A stretch of 64,000 bases of DNA from positions 282,614 to 346,613 of the forward strand of contig CAVSNJ010000027.1 in the NCBI GenBank assembly GCA_963729295.1, given 5' to 3'. The position numbers and the translations under genes were made by a program. Positions 1 through 8,399 of this stretch are shown piece by piece. The DNA comes from DATJLY01 sp963729295. GTDB taxonomy: Bacteria; Pseudomonadota; Alphaproteobacteria; ATCC43930; CGMCC-115725. Positions within the stretch are counted from its first letter, which is position 1; each line of letters starts with the position of its first letter. The notes beneath the pieces were generated by a model that was not told the origin of the DNA, made no database searches, and was given only the letters and a program-made list of their open reading frames with translations.

Positions 1-27
1 ATCATGCCGTGAGCGAGGGAGGAGGCG

Positions 28-1008
28 ATGCGGCAACACGACGACATGCGCAGCCATCACGACATGGGCGGACTGCCGGCCGGGCCGGTCGAGCGCGGCG
101 AGCACGTGCTTGCGATCTGGGAGAAGCGGGTCGATGCGCTGGCGATGCTCTTGGGCGAGCGGGGCCTGCGCCGCGTCGACGAGGCGCGGCGCCAGATCGA
201 GGCGCTCACGCCCAACGCCTACGACACGATGAGCTATTACGAGCGCTGGATGGCGGCGATCGGCAGCGGCCTCCTGGGACGCGGCGTCGTCACGGCGGAC
301 GAGATCGCTCGCGCCATGGGCGACGTCGAGGCGCGCCTCACGGCCGAGCGCGCCGAGCACGATCGCGACGGGCACGATCACACGCACGACCACGATCATC
401 TGCCGCATCCGAAGCAGCCGGACGAGGAAGACGCGCCCTTGGGCTATTACCAGGTGATGGAGATCGCGGTGCGCGAGCTCCTGATCGCCAAGGGCATCAT
501 CAGCCCGGCCGACATCCGCCGCATGCTCGAGCGCATGGACGGCCGCGTGCCCGAAAACGGCGCTCGCGTCGTCGCGAAAGCCTGGACCGATCCCGCGTTC
601 AAGGCGCGGCTGTTGCAGAACGGCGCCGCCGCGTGCCGCGAGCTCGGCATCGACATGGGCGAGACGCACCTTGTCGTGCTCGAGAACAAGGCCGATCTGC
701 ACAACGTCGTCGTCTGCACCTTGTGCTCGTGCTATCCACGCATGGTGCTGGGCCTGCCGCCCGACTGGTACAAGAGCCGCGCCTATAGGAGCCGCGTCGT
801 GCGCGAGCCGCGCGCGGTGCTCTCGGAGTTCGGAACCGACGTCCCCGACAATGTCGCGGTGCGCGTCCACAATTCGACCGCCGACATGCGCTATCTCGTG
901 CTGCCCGAGCGGCCCAAGGGCACGGACGGTTGGAGCGAGGAGCGCCTCGCCGCGCTCGTCAACCGCGACAGCATGATCGGCGTCTCGCGCGCCAACGAGC
1001 CGGGGTAA
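28..1008 (+). CDS. Fused nitrile hydratase/thiocyanate hydrolase-like protein (beta N-terminal half + alpha)
   Basis: 326 aa. Residues about 10-108 resemble the N-terminal half of nitrile hydratase beta (HDMGG near the start, IWEKRV, then SYYERWMAAI). A His/Asp-rich linker covers residues 111-127 (H at 111, 116, 118, 120, 122, 124, 127). The rest is a full nitrile hydratase alpha-type chain with the metal-claw motif VCTLCSC at residues 229-235; Thr in the third position is typical of the cobalt type. Members hydrate nitriles to amides or hydrolyse thiocyanate. The C-terminal half of beta is absent here; in thiocyanate hydrolase that half is a separate subunit, and the gene ending with TGA at 9-11 just upstream could encode it. 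The RBS is GGAGG 8 bases before the ATG. The fold is clear; substrate and partner are inferred. Confidence 0.85.
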   Translation: MRQHDDMRSHHDMGGLPAGPVERGEHVLAIWEKRVDALAMLLGERGLRRVDEARRQIEALTPNAYDTMSYYERWMAAIGSGLLGRGVVTADEIARAMGDVEARLTAERAEHDRDGHDHTHDHDHLPHPKQPDEEDAPLGYYQVMEIAVRELLIAKGIISPADIRRMLERMDGRVPENGARVVAKAWTDPAFKARLLQNGAAACRELGIDMGETHLVVLENKADLHNVVVCTLCSCYPRMVLGLPPDWYKSRAYRSRVVREPRAVLSEFGTDVPDNVAVRVHNSTADMRYLVLPERPKGTDGWSEERLAALVNRDSMIGVSRANEPG

Positions 1009-1015
1009 GGGCGCG

Positions 1016-2284
1016 TCAGTACGCCGTCTTCTGGATCTGGCCGTTCGCCTGCACGTACCAGCGCTCGCTCGCGAACGGCTTGCCGTCGAGCCGCGCGGCG
1101 AGCCAGTCGGCGAGAAGAACCGGCGGGAAGGGTCCCAGATTCGCCGCCGGCACGTTGCCGACGGAATGGCGCGAATCCTGATAGACCACGAGCTGCTTCG
1201 GGCCTTTGAGCTGCCGCACAAGGCGCTCGGCATGTTCCAGGGGCGACAGCTCCTCGGCCTCGCCGGCGACGCACAGATAGGGGCAGCGGAGCTTGTCGAT
1301 ATGCCCCTCCCAGGTCAGCGTCTTGCAGAACTCGTCGAACTTCTTCTCGTCGGTGAAGCCCGACATGTACATGAACCTTTTTTTGAAGGTCGGCGACGCT
1401 TCCTCGAAGATCGTGTGGCAGCCGGGCTCCAGGCAGGTGGAAATGACGGCACAGGCGCGAAGGCGCGGCTCCGATGCGGCAACGAGCGTGCCGAAGAACG
1501 AGCCGAAGCTCGTGCCGGTGACTCCGATGCGGTCGGCGTCGATCTCGGCCCGCTGCGTCAGCCAATCGACCGCGATCTTGCCGGTCGCGAGCCAGTTCTC
1601 CATCGAGACAGGGATGCCGACCATCGGCGCCTCGTACTGGCCCGGCCCGTCGATCGCGAGCACGGCGATGCCGCGGCCGAGCCAGCGGTCGCCGTTGAGC
1701 GCGACCGATATCTCCTTGAAGCTGTCCATGCCGGGAATGATGATCACCGCCGGAATCCGCCCGCCGGCATAATTGGGCGGCAGGTGGAACCAGGCCGGCA
1801 GCGCCGAATCCTTGAACGGCAGCCACACCGCCTCGACCTTGTGGTCGGCAAGCCTCGCATAGGCCGCGTAGCATTCGCGCTTCTTCTGGTTATAGGCGAT
1901 GTTGGTCGCGTCGTTCTCGTCATAGGGCCACTGCGCGGCGCCCCAGTGAATGGCGGCCATGAAATAATTGTCGCGCGCGGTGATGCGGTTGCCAGCGCCC
2001 TCGGCCTCGCGCGCCTTGCCCTCGCGGCGCCGCGCCGTCGCCTCGAAGGCGGGGCCGATATCGGCCATCTTTTGCACGCGCGCGCGGATCGCGGCGAAAT
2101 CGGCATTGGCCTCGACGCCGCACGGCCCCGAGAGATAGAGCGAGCGCGGCTGGTCCCAGTCGATGCCGTTGGCGCGGATGATGTTGTCGAGGAGCCAGCG
2201 TTGCTCCTCGAAGCGCCTGACGCGCGGGGGCCCGCGGTGATCGACGACGGGTTGTGGCGGCTGCCGGTCCATTTGTCCCTCCAT
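1016..2284 (-). CDS. Alpha/beta hydrolase, FrsA / pseudooxynicotine-hydrolase-like
   Basis: 422 aa from the first ATG; a second ATG four codons on (MDRQPP) is also possible. The N-terminal cap of about 170 residues is helical. The hydrolase core then shows IPAVIIIPGMDSFKE, a nucleophile elbow GTSFGS (Ser) and a C-terminal DSRHSVGN that supplies the His. This architecture matches the FrsA/DUF1100-type esterases that include 2,6-dihydroxypseudooxynicotine hydrolase, which cleaves C-C bonds. It ends 8 bases after the fused nitrile hydratase-like gene on the opposite strand and is divergent from the sorbosone-type dehydrogenase. No signal peptide is seen, so it is probably cytoplasmic. The substrate is unknown. 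Confidence 0.85.
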   Translation of the reverse strand: MEGQMDRQPPQPVVDHRGPPRVRRFEEQRWLLDNIIRANGIDWDQPRSLYLSGPCGVEANADFAAIRARVQKMADIGPAFEATARRREGKAREAEGAGNRITARDNYFMAAIHWGAAQWPYDENDATNIAYNQKKRECYAAYARLADHKVEAVWLPFKDSALPAWFHLPPNYAGGRIPAVIIIPGMDSFKEISVALNGDRWLGRGIAVLAIDGPGQYEAPMVGIPVSMENWLATGKIAVDWLTQRAEIDADRIGVTGTSFGSFFGTLVAASEPRLRACAVISTCLEPGCHTIFEEASPTFKKRFMYMSGFTDEKKFDEFCKTLTWEGHIDKLRCPYLCVAGEAEELSPLEHAERLVRQLKGPKQLVVYQDSRHSVGNVPAANLGPFPPVLLADWLAARLDGKPFASERWYVQANGQIQKTAY

Positions 2285-2451
2285 CCGTGCTGTGCCGTTC
2301 GGTCATTCTGCCGCAAAAGCGGCGGCGGCGCACGGGGTGCGCCGCGCGGCGAAGGGCGGCGGCGGCCGGTCCATCTCTCGCTCCTTTTAGTGATTTGACT
2401 CGACTTCCCTTCTGCCCGACAGGACGGCAGGGGGCCAGGAGGAGGGATAGG

Positions 2452-3771
2452 ATGCGCAGTCCACTCGCGCTCGGGGTTCTGGCTCTGGCAGTCGCCGTTT
2501 CATCGCCGCACGCGGCCGATGAAGGCGGCGCGATCCGCACCGGTGCCGCCGCATTCACGGACTGGAGCACGGAGGGGCCCGGCGTCGCGCACATGATAAC
2601 GCCGCAGGATCTGCCGGCGCCCTATACGACCAATTCGGCGCGCAACGCGTCGCACCTCGTGGCGAAGCCGGCGAACGCGGAGCTGCATCTGCCGCCGGGC
2701 TTTGCCGTCACCGCCTATGCCACCGGCTTCAAGACGCCGCGGCAGATGAAGCGCGCGCCCAACGGCGACATCTTCCTCGCCGAGAGCGACGCCAAGCGCA
2801 TCCTCGTGCTGCGCCAGGACGCGGGCGGCGCCGCCAAAGCGCCGCACATGTCGGTGTTCGCCGCGGGCCTCGAATACCGGCCCTATGGTATCGCGTTCTA
2901 TCCCCCGGGCCCCGCCCCGCGTTTCGTCTATGTCGCGACCGAAGGCCAGGTGCTGCGCTACCCCTACAGCGTCGGCGACACCGCCGCCGCGGGCGCGGCG
3001 CAGGTGATCGTGCCCGATGTGCCGGTCGGCCATCACTGGACGCGCGACATCGTCTTCTCGCCCAACGGCAAGCGCATGCTGCTTGCAGTCGGCTCGGGCG
3101 ACAATGACGGCGAGATCGGCATGGACAAGGAAGTGCGCCGCGCCGACATCCTCGACTACGATGCCGAGGGGCACGACATGCGCGTCTATGCCTCGGGCAT
3201 CCGCAATCCGGTGACGATCCAGTTCTATCCCGGCACCGGCCCCGGCAGCGGCGAATTGTGGACCACGACGAACGAGCGCGACGAGCTCGGCGACAACCTG
3301 CCGCCCGATTACGTCACGCGCGTCAAGCCCGGCGGCTTCTATGGCTGGCCGTGGTTCTATATCGGCGGCAACCAGGATCCTCGCCACAAGGGCGAGCACG
3401 ACGATTTGAAGGACAAGGTCGCGGTGCCCGACGTGCTGTTGCAGCCGCATTCGGCGCCGCTCGGCATGGCCTTCTACACCGGCACGCAGTTTCCCGAAAC
3501 CTATCGCGGCGATGCGTTCGTGGCGCTGCACGGTTCATGGAACCGCGCCAAGCGCACTGGCTACGAGGTGGCGCTCGTGCCGGTGAAGGACGGCAAGCCC
3601 ACGGGCGCCTACCAGGATTTCATGACCGGCTTCGTCGCCAATGACGGCGACGTGTGGGGCCGGCCGGTCGGCATCGTCGTGGCGGCCGACGGATCGCTCC
3701 TCGTCAGCGACGACGGCTCCGGCACGGTGTGGCGCATCTCGTACGACGGCGAGCACCGCGCCGCGCAATAG
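2452..3771 (+). CDS. PQQ-type glucose/sorbosone dehydrogenase family protein (exported)
   Basis: 439 aa from the ATG at 2452, chosen because a GGAGG lies 8-12 bases upstream and a signal peptide follows at once (RSPLALGVLALAVAVSS, cut near AHAAD-like residues 20-23). The mature part is a six-bladed beta-propeller of the L-sorbosone dehydrogenase/GSDH family: PPGFAVTAYATGFKTPR, a HHWTRDIVFSPNGKRM strand pair with the likely catalytic His, ASGIRNPVTIQF, NERDELGDNLPPDY and PGGFYGWPW. These enzymes oxidise aldoses or related alcohols in the periplasm with PQQ and pass electrons to the respiratory chain. No PQQ biosynthesis gene is in the window, so cofactor and substrate are inferred from the family. 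Confidence 0.88.
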   Translation: MRSPLALGVLALAVAVSSPHAADEGGAIRTGAAAFTDWSTEGPGVAHMITPQDLPAPYTTNSARNASHLVAKPANAELHLPPGFAVTAYATGFKTPRQMKRAPNGDIFLAESDAKRILVLRQDAGGAAKAPHMSVFAAGLEYRPYGIAFYPPGPAPRFVYVATEGQVLRYPYSVGDTAAAGAAQVIVPDVPVGHHWTRDIVFSPNGKRMLLAVGSGDNDGEIGMDKEVRRADILDYDAEGHDMRVYASGIRNPVTIQFYPGTGPGSGELWTTTNERDELGDNLPPDYVTRVKPGGFYGWPWFYIGGNQDPRHKGEHDDLKDKVAVPDVLLQPHSAPLGMAFYTGTQFPETYRGDAFVALHGSWNRAKRTGYEVALVPVKDGKPTGAYQDFMTGFVANDGDVWGRPVGIVVAADGSLLVSDDGSGTVWRISYDGEHRAAQ

Positions 3772-3878
3772 CAGCGCGCGAATGTGACGGTAGGTGCCCG
3801 CGCCGAGCACATGCGGCGCCGGAACGCTCGTGCGCTGCAATTCGTTGGGCGATCATGACCACATGCGAGACGAGGATC

Positions 3879-4052
3879 ATGACACGACTGGCGGTTGCCT
3901 TGACCTTGATACTTTTGGCGCTCGGCGGATGCAGTTACTACGGCTATGCCGACCCCGCCTATCCCGCCCACGGCTATGGCGCGCCATACAGCAATTCGAG
4001 CGGCACGTACGATTGGGGCGGCGGCAACGGCTCGAACTCGTCCGGCGGCTGA
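3879..4052 (+). CDS. Small Gly/Tyr/Ser-rich lipoprotein
   Basis: 57 aa. The ATG at 3879 is preferred over the in-frame ATG at 3855 because GAGG lies just upstream and the signal sequence follows directly. Residues 2-18 are hydrophobic (RLAVALTLILLALGG) and end in a lipobox LGGC, so the mature chain should start at Cys19 and be lipid-anchored. The 38-residue tail is rich in Tyr, Gly and Ser (YYGYADPAYPAHGYG) and looks disordered. No domain is recognised. It follows the dehydrogenase by 107 bases on the same strand. The role is unknown. Confidence 0.6.
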   Translation: MTRLAVALTLILLALGGCSYYGYADPAYPAHGYGAPYSNSSGTYDWGGGNGSNSSGG

Positions 4053-4283
4053 CCGGCGGCCGACCCAAGCGATCCCGCGCCGCAACCCGCGATCGGAACG
4101 GCGCGGGCTTCTTGCACCGCCAAGGACGATCTCCTGTTCCCGTGACGCCCGTGCGCAAGCGAGCGCCCGACGACGCGAAATCGGCGCTCGCCGCAGGCGA
4201 ACAACGGAGCGCGTCGGGTCCATGGATGTTTACCCCATCGGTTCCGGCAACCCGCCGGCACCCTTTCGTCCGGTGGTTGAGCA

Positions 4284-5141
4284 ATGCATCGCTATATCAC
4301 CCAGGTGCCGCGCGTCATCGCAGCCATTGCGAGCGACCCGATCGAAGCCTGCCTCACGCTGCGCACCAAGCTCGTCGAAAAAGGCGAGCGGCAGCGGCCG
4401 CGATTTCCCTACGTGCCCGACCGCCGCTGGGAGCGGCGCGTCCATGAATGGCTGGGTCTCCCCTATCCCGGCGCGGCGGCGGCGGAGTTTCGCGCCTTGT
4501 GGCCGGACATCATCGGCCCGCTGCAGAGCCGCGGAGTGCGGCTTGGGCCGGCGAGTTTCGGAATTTGGAACGATGGCGATCCGGAATTTCTGCGGGCGAT
4601 CTGGTGCCTCGCGCGCCATCTCCGACCCGTGAACGTGGTGGAGACCGGCGTTGCCCGCGGCCTCACCTCGCGCGTCGTCCTCGAGGCGCTCGAGCGGAAT
4701 GGAATGGGGCATCTCTGGAGCATCGACCGCCCGCCCGCGCTCGCGCGCACGCTGCATGACGAGATCGGCATCGCCGTCGGCGCGGATTTGCGCGCGCGCT
4801 GGACCTACATCAGCGGCTCGAGCCGGCGCCGCCTTCCCCCGCTGCTGCAGCGGCTGGGCCGGATCGATCTCTTCATCCACGACAGCATGCACACCGAGGA
4901 CAATGTGCGCTTCGAACTCGATCGCGCGTGGGCCGCGATGAGCGCGGGCGGCGCACTCGTCGTCGACGATATCGACCTCAACTGGGGCTTTCGCTCCTTC
5001 ACCGGGAGCCTCCCGGGCGGCAGCTCCGTCATCTGCCAATCCGAACCGCTCGCGCCGGACCCGCGCCGCTTCGACGGCAAGGGCCTGTTCGGCATCATAC
5101 GGAAAGACCCGCCATCGGCGCCGGCCCGGCAACGATCGTGA
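4284..5141 (+). CDS. Class I SAM-dependent methyltransferase (Methyltransf_24 type)
   Basis: 285 aa. The SAM-binding loop is NVVETGVARGLTSRVVLEAL (about residues 117-136), followed by an acidic strand end LWSIDRPP, then IDLFIHDSMHTEDNVRFEL and GGALVVDDIDLNWGF, the order seen in Methyltransf_24/O-methyltransferase-like proteins related to macrocin and cephalosporin hydroxylase-type methyltransferases. About 80 N-terminal residues before the core are family-specific. The gene stands alone between the small lipoprotein and tRNA-Leu. The substrate cannot be told. Confidence 0.8.
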   Translation: MHRYITQVPRVIAAIASDPIEACLTLRTKLVEKGERQRPRFPYVPDRRWERRVHEWLGLPYPGAAAAEFRALWPDIIGPLQSRGVRLGPASFGIWNDGDPEFLRAIWCLARHLRPVNVVETGVARGLTSRVVLEALERNGMGHLWSIDRPPALARTLHDEIGIAVGADLRARWTYISGSSRRRLPPLLQRLGRIDLFIHDSMHTEDNVRFELDRAWAAMSAGGALVVDDIDLNWGFRSFTGSLPGGSSVICQSEPLAPDPRRFDGKGLFGIIRKDPPSAPARQRS

Positions 5142-5157
5142 ACGTGGATCGGACCGA

Positions 5158-5243
5158 TGGTGCCCCTGGAGGGACTTGAACCCCCACGCCCTTGCGAGCA
5201 ACAGATTTTGAGTCTGCCGCGTCTACCATTCCGCCACAGGGGC
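5158..5243 (-). tRNA. tRNA-Leu (CAA)
   Basis: On the minus strand the gene starts at 5243 with GCCCCTG, which pairs perfectly with CAGGGGC before the discriminator A, and the terminal CCA is encoded (5160-5158). The D arm carries TGGTAGACGC, the anticodon stem GCAGA/TCTGT encloses the loop CTCAAAA, giving anticodon CAA (5210-5208), and a long variable arm (TGCTCGCAAGGGCG) precedes GGTTCAAGTCC in the T arm. The long variable arm fits a class II leucine tRNA, which decodes UUG. It is 86 nt with CCA. Confidence 0.97.
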
Positions 5244-5371
5244 TGCCGGGCCGCGCGACCATAGCGGCGCGTAATGAAGGCGGCAATCACGCTTGCCTCG
5301 CGCGGCTCTTTCCGCTGATATCGCGCGTTCCGCCCGCCCCGCCACTGCCGCCGCGCCCACGACGAGGTTTC

Positions 5372-5821
5372 ATGGCAATGCGCTTCTTCGAGGATTATCG
5401 CCCGGGCGATGTGTTCGAGCTCGGCGTGCGCGACGTGGGCGAGGCCGAGATTCTCTCCTTCGGCCGGACCTACGACCCACAATATTTCCACACCGATCCC
5501 GAGGCGGCGAAGCGCTCGATCTGGGGCGGGCTCGTCGCGAGCGGCTGGCACACCGTCGCGATGTTCATGCGGCTTCTCGTCGACGGGCACATGAAGGATT
5601 CCGACAGCATCGGCTCGCCCGGCGTCGACGAGATCAGGTGGCTGAAGCCGGTGCGGCCGGGCGACCGGCTCGCGGCGCGCCTCACCGTGCTCGAGGTGAC
5701 GCCGTCGAAGAGCGGCGCGCCCCGCGGCATGATCCGCACGCTCGGCGAGGCGACGAACCAGCACGGCGAGGTGGTGTTGACCTTGCGCGCCATGAATCTC
5801 ATCGGCACGCGGCCGGCCTAG
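5372..5821 (+). CDS. MaoC-like hotdog-fold dehydratase
   Basis: 149 aa from the ATG at 5372, preceded by GAGG. A single hotdog domain: FFEDYRPGDVFELG at the start, then FGRTYDPQYFHTDPEAAK (the Asp/His pair of the hydratase-2 motif) and IWGGLVASGWHT. Family members hydrate enoyl-CoA or act on related thioesters. It opens a plus-strand run; DedA follows after 9 bases. The exact substrate is unknown. Confidence 0.88.
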   Translation: MAMRFFEDYRPGDVFELGVRDVGEAEILSFGRTYDPQYFHTDPEAAKRSIWGGLVASGWHTVAMFMRLLVDGHMKDSDSIGSPGVDEIRWLKPVRPGDRLAARLTVLEVTPSKSGAPRGMIRTLGEATNQHGEVVLTLRAMNLIGTRPA

Positions 5822-5830
5822 GCCTCACCC

Positions 5831-6472
5831 TTGCTCGACCGCCTCATAGACTGGGTCGCGAGCATGATCGTCGCCACGATCGCGAGCGCCGGCTATGGCA
5901 GCATCGTCGCGCTGATGGCGATCGAATCGGCCTGCATCCCGCTGCCGTCCGAAGTCATCATGCCGTTCTCGGGCTATCTCGTCTCGACCGGGCGCTTCGA
6001 TCTGGCGCTGGTGGCGACGGCGGGTGCGCTCGGCTGCAATCTCGGCTCGACGATTGCTTACGCGATCGGCGCCTATGGCGGGCGCCCGCTCGTCGAGCGC
6101 TATGGCGCGCTCGTGCTCATCGGGCGGCGCGAGCTCGCCTTGGCCGACTGGTTCTTCGCGCGCTGGGGCGGTCCCGCCATCTTCATCGCGCGCCTCCTGC
6201 CGCTCGTGCGCACGTTCATCGCGCTGCCGGCCGGCATCGCGCGCATGAACCAGGCGCGCTTCCAGCTCTACACCTTCGCCGGCTCGTGGCCGTGGTGCTA
6301 TGGCCTCGCTTATGTCGGCGCGCGGCTCGGCGCGCGCTGGAACAGCGACCCGCGCCTCAAGGAAGTCTTTCATCGCTTCGACGGATTGATCCTCGTCCTC
6401 GTTCTCGCCTCGGCGGCGTGGTTCGTGTGGTCGCATGTGCGCCGCCGCCCCGGCGGCGGAGGCGGGCGATGA
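5831..6472 (+). CDS. DedA family inner-membrane protein
   Basis: 213 aa from a TTG at 5831; the ATG at 5864 would give 202 aa. It has several hydrophobic segments and the DedA/SNARE-associated signature: MAIESACIPLPSEVIMPFSG, then GSTIAYAIGAYGG and ARLLPLVRTFIALPAGIARM. DedA proteins are integral inner-membrane proteins linked to phospholipid recycling and proton-dependent transport. Its stop overlaps the dsbB start (ATGA), which points to coupled translation. The C-terminus is short and basic. Confidence 0.9.
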   Translation: MLDRLIDWVASMIVATIASAGYGSIVALMAIESACIPLPSEVIMPFSGYLVSTGRFDLALVATAGALGCNLGSTIAYAIGAYGGRPLVERYGALVLIGRRELALADWFFARWGGPAIFIARLLPLVRTFIALPAGIARMNQARFQLYTFAGSWPWCYGLAYVGARLGARWNSDPRLKEVFHRFDGLILVLVLASAAWFVWSHVRRRPGGGGGR

Positions 6473-6945
6473 GCCGCCGCGCGCTCGCCCTCGTGCTCGC
6501 CGGTATCGTGCTCGTGCTCGGCGGCGCGCTTCTGTTCGAGTACGCGGGCGGCCTCGCGCCGTGCGAGCTCTGCCTCTACGAGCGCTGGCCCTATTACGCG
6601 AGCCTGCCGTTGGCGCTGGCGCTCGCAGCACCCGACACGACGCGCGCTGACGCGAAGCTGGGCGCCGCCATCCTGCTCTCGATCTTCCTCGGCTCGTGCG
6701 TCCTCGCGTTCTACCATGTCGGCGTCGAGCAGCATTGGTTTGCCGGCCCGACCGCCTGCACCGGCACGGGTGGCAGCGCCGCGACGATCGAGGAGCTGCG
6801 CCGGCTCCTCATGACCCAGGAGACGGTGCGCTGCGATGCGCCGCAATGGTCGCTCTTCGGCGTCACGCTCGCGGGCTATAATCTTTTGGCCTCGCTGGTG
6901 CTTGCGGCGCTCGCGGGCGCGGCGGCGCGAGGACGGACCCAATGA
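6469..6945 (+). CDS. dsbB: Disulfide bond formation protein B
   Basis: 158 aa, four predicted membrane helices. The first periplasmic loop carries the redox pair CELC at residues 32-35 followed by YERWPYY, as in DsbB. The second loop holds two further cysteines (TACTGT and VRCDAP). DsbB reoxidises DsbA and hands electrons to quinone. It overlaps both neighbours by ATGA (DedA upstream, coq7 downstream); pairing with a ubiquinone-synthesis gene fits its quinone use, although that link is inference. No dsbA is in the window. Confidence 0.9.
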   Translation: MSRRALALVLAGIVLVLGGALLFEYAGGLAPCELCLYERWPYYASLPLALALAAPDTTRADAKLGAAILLSIFLGSCVLAFYHVGVEQHWFAGPTACTGTGGSAATIEELRRLLMTQETVRCDAPQWSLFGVTLAGYNLLASLVLAALAGAAARGRTQ

Positions 6946-7484
6946 GCACGAACCGACTTCCTGGCGATCCCCCGGCCGACGAGATCGTCCGCCGCATGAT
7001 CCGGGTCGATCACGCCGGCGAATATGGCGCGGCGCGCATCTATGCGGGGCAGCTTGCCGTGCTCGGCCGCTCGCCCGCGGCGCCCGCGATCCGCCGCATG
7101 GCCGCGCAGGAGCGCCGCCATCTCGCCGCGTTCGACCGGCTGGTGGCGGAGCGGCGCGTGCGGCCGACCGCGCTGTCGCCGCTGTGGCATACGGCGGGAT
7201 GGGCGCTGGGCGCGGCCACGGCGACGCTGGGCGCGCGCGCGGCGATGGCCTGCACCGCCGCGGTCGAGGAGGTGATCGACGGGCATTATCGCGGCCAGAT
7301 CGAGGCGCTGGGCTCGTCCGAGCCCGCGCTCAAATCGTCCCTCGAGGAATTCCGCGCCAACGAGCTTGAGCATCGCGACACGGCCTTGGCCGCCGGCGCC
7401 GAGGACGCGCCCGCCTACGAGCTCTTGCGCGCCGGCATCAAGACCGGCGCGAAGCTCGCCATCTGGCTTTCGACGCGGATTTAG
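6942..7484 (+). CDS. coq7: Demethoxyubiquinone hydroxylase (COQ7 family)
   Basis: 180 aa diiron monooxygenase that adds the C6 hydroxyl in ubiquinone biosynthesis at the inner membrane. All iron ligands are present: E27 in HAGEYGA, E57 and H60 in QERRH, E109 in AAVEEVIDGHY, and E141 and H144 in NELEH. The length matches the bacterial COQ7 form. It overlaps dsbB by 4 bases and runs tail to tail into the MTHFR-like gene, overlapping its stop by 4 bases. Confidence 0.95.
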   Translation: MSTNRLPGDPPADEIVRRMIRVDHAGEYGAARIYAGQLAVLGRSPAAPAIRRMAAQERRHLAAFDRLVAERRVRPTALSPLWHTAGWALGAATATLGARAAMACTAAVEEVIDGHYRGQIEALGSSEPALKSSLEEFRANELEHRDTALAAGAEDAPAYELLRAGIKTGAKLAIWLSTRI

Positions 7485-8398
7485 GACGCCCGCATCTTCC
7501 CAGCCACGCCCGCTTCGGCGATGACCGCGGGAATGGCGGATGGGCTTTGCGGCGCCATGACGTGCGCGCCGGCGATGCCGGGGATCGTCACAAGCTCCTG
7601 CATCAGCTCGGCGCAGATCGCAATTCCCTCGCGCTTCGGGTCGGACGCCTGCTCGAGCCGCGTTACGATCGCGTCGGGGATGATCGTGCCGAAGAGCCGC
7701 TCCTTCATCCACCGCGCCGAGCGCGCCGACGGGATGGGTCCGACGCCGATCAGAACTTTGAGGCCGGGCGCGAGGCCCAACTCGATGAGGCGCGCCGCAT
7801 AGCGCCGCACCACCGCGGCATCCATGCAAAACTGCGTCTGCACGAAATCGGCACCGGCTGCGACCTTGGCGACGAGCGATTTCGGCGTCCATGCGGGCGG
7901 CGGATCGACTGGCAGATCGGCCCCGCCGAGATAAAGCGGCATGTCGCCCCTGATCTCGGTGCCGGGCGGAAGCTTGCGCTCCTTGCGCATGCGGTTCGCC
8001 ACTTCGAGGAGCTGCTGGCTCGAGAAATCGAACACCGGCTTCGCCTCGGGCTGATCGCCGAGCTTCGGATCGTCGCCGGTCAGGAGCAGCACGTTGCGCA
8101 CGCCCATCGCCACGGCACCGATCAAGTCGCTTTCGAGCGCCAGGCGGTTGCGGTCGCGGCACGTCATCTGCAGCACCGGCTCGATTCCGTTCTGCAACAG
8201 GAAATGCGCGGCCGCGATCGAGGACAAATGCGCCTTGGCGCCGGCGCCGTCCGTCACGTTGACCGCGGTCGCGACGCCTTTGAGCGTCACCGCGCGGGCG
8301 ATGAAGGCCGAAGGATCGCTCGCCACCGGCGGCGACAGCTCCGCCGTGACGACGAAGCGGCCGCTGTCGAGATTTTGCTTGAGCGCGCTCTCCGCCAT
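7481..8398 (-). CDS. Methylenetetrahydrofolate reductase family protein
   Basis: 305 aa TIM-barrel of the MTHFR/proline dehydrogenase clan. It starts with VVTAELSPPVASDP (the catalytic Glu region), then AVNVTDGAGAKAHLSS, GIEPVLQMTCRDRNRLAL, RNVLLLTGDDPKLGDQP (flavin contacts) and ADFVQTQFCMD. MTHFR reduces 5,10-methylene-THF to 5-methyl-THF with FAD and NADH. The short form with a SPP rather than FFPP start differs from E. coli MetF and is often found with methyl-transfer or C1-catabolic genes. It is last in a minus-strand operon, one base after the SMP-30 gene. Confidence 0.85.
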   Translation of the reverse strand: MAESALKQNLDSGRFVVTAELSPPVASDPSAFIARAVTLKGVATAVNVTDGAGAKAHLSSIAAAHFLLQNGIEPVLQMTCRDRNRLALESDLIGAVAMGVRNVLLLTGDDPKLGDQPEAKPVFDFSSQQLLEVANRMRKERKLPPGTEIRGDMPLYLGGADLPVDPPPAWTPKSLVAKVAAGADFVQTQFCMDAAVVRRYAARLIELGLAPGLKVLIGVGPIPSARSARWMKERLFGTIIPDAIVTRLEQASDPKREGIAICAELMQELVTIPGIAGAHVMAPQSPSAIPAVIAEAGVAGKMRAS

Positions 8399-8399
8399 G

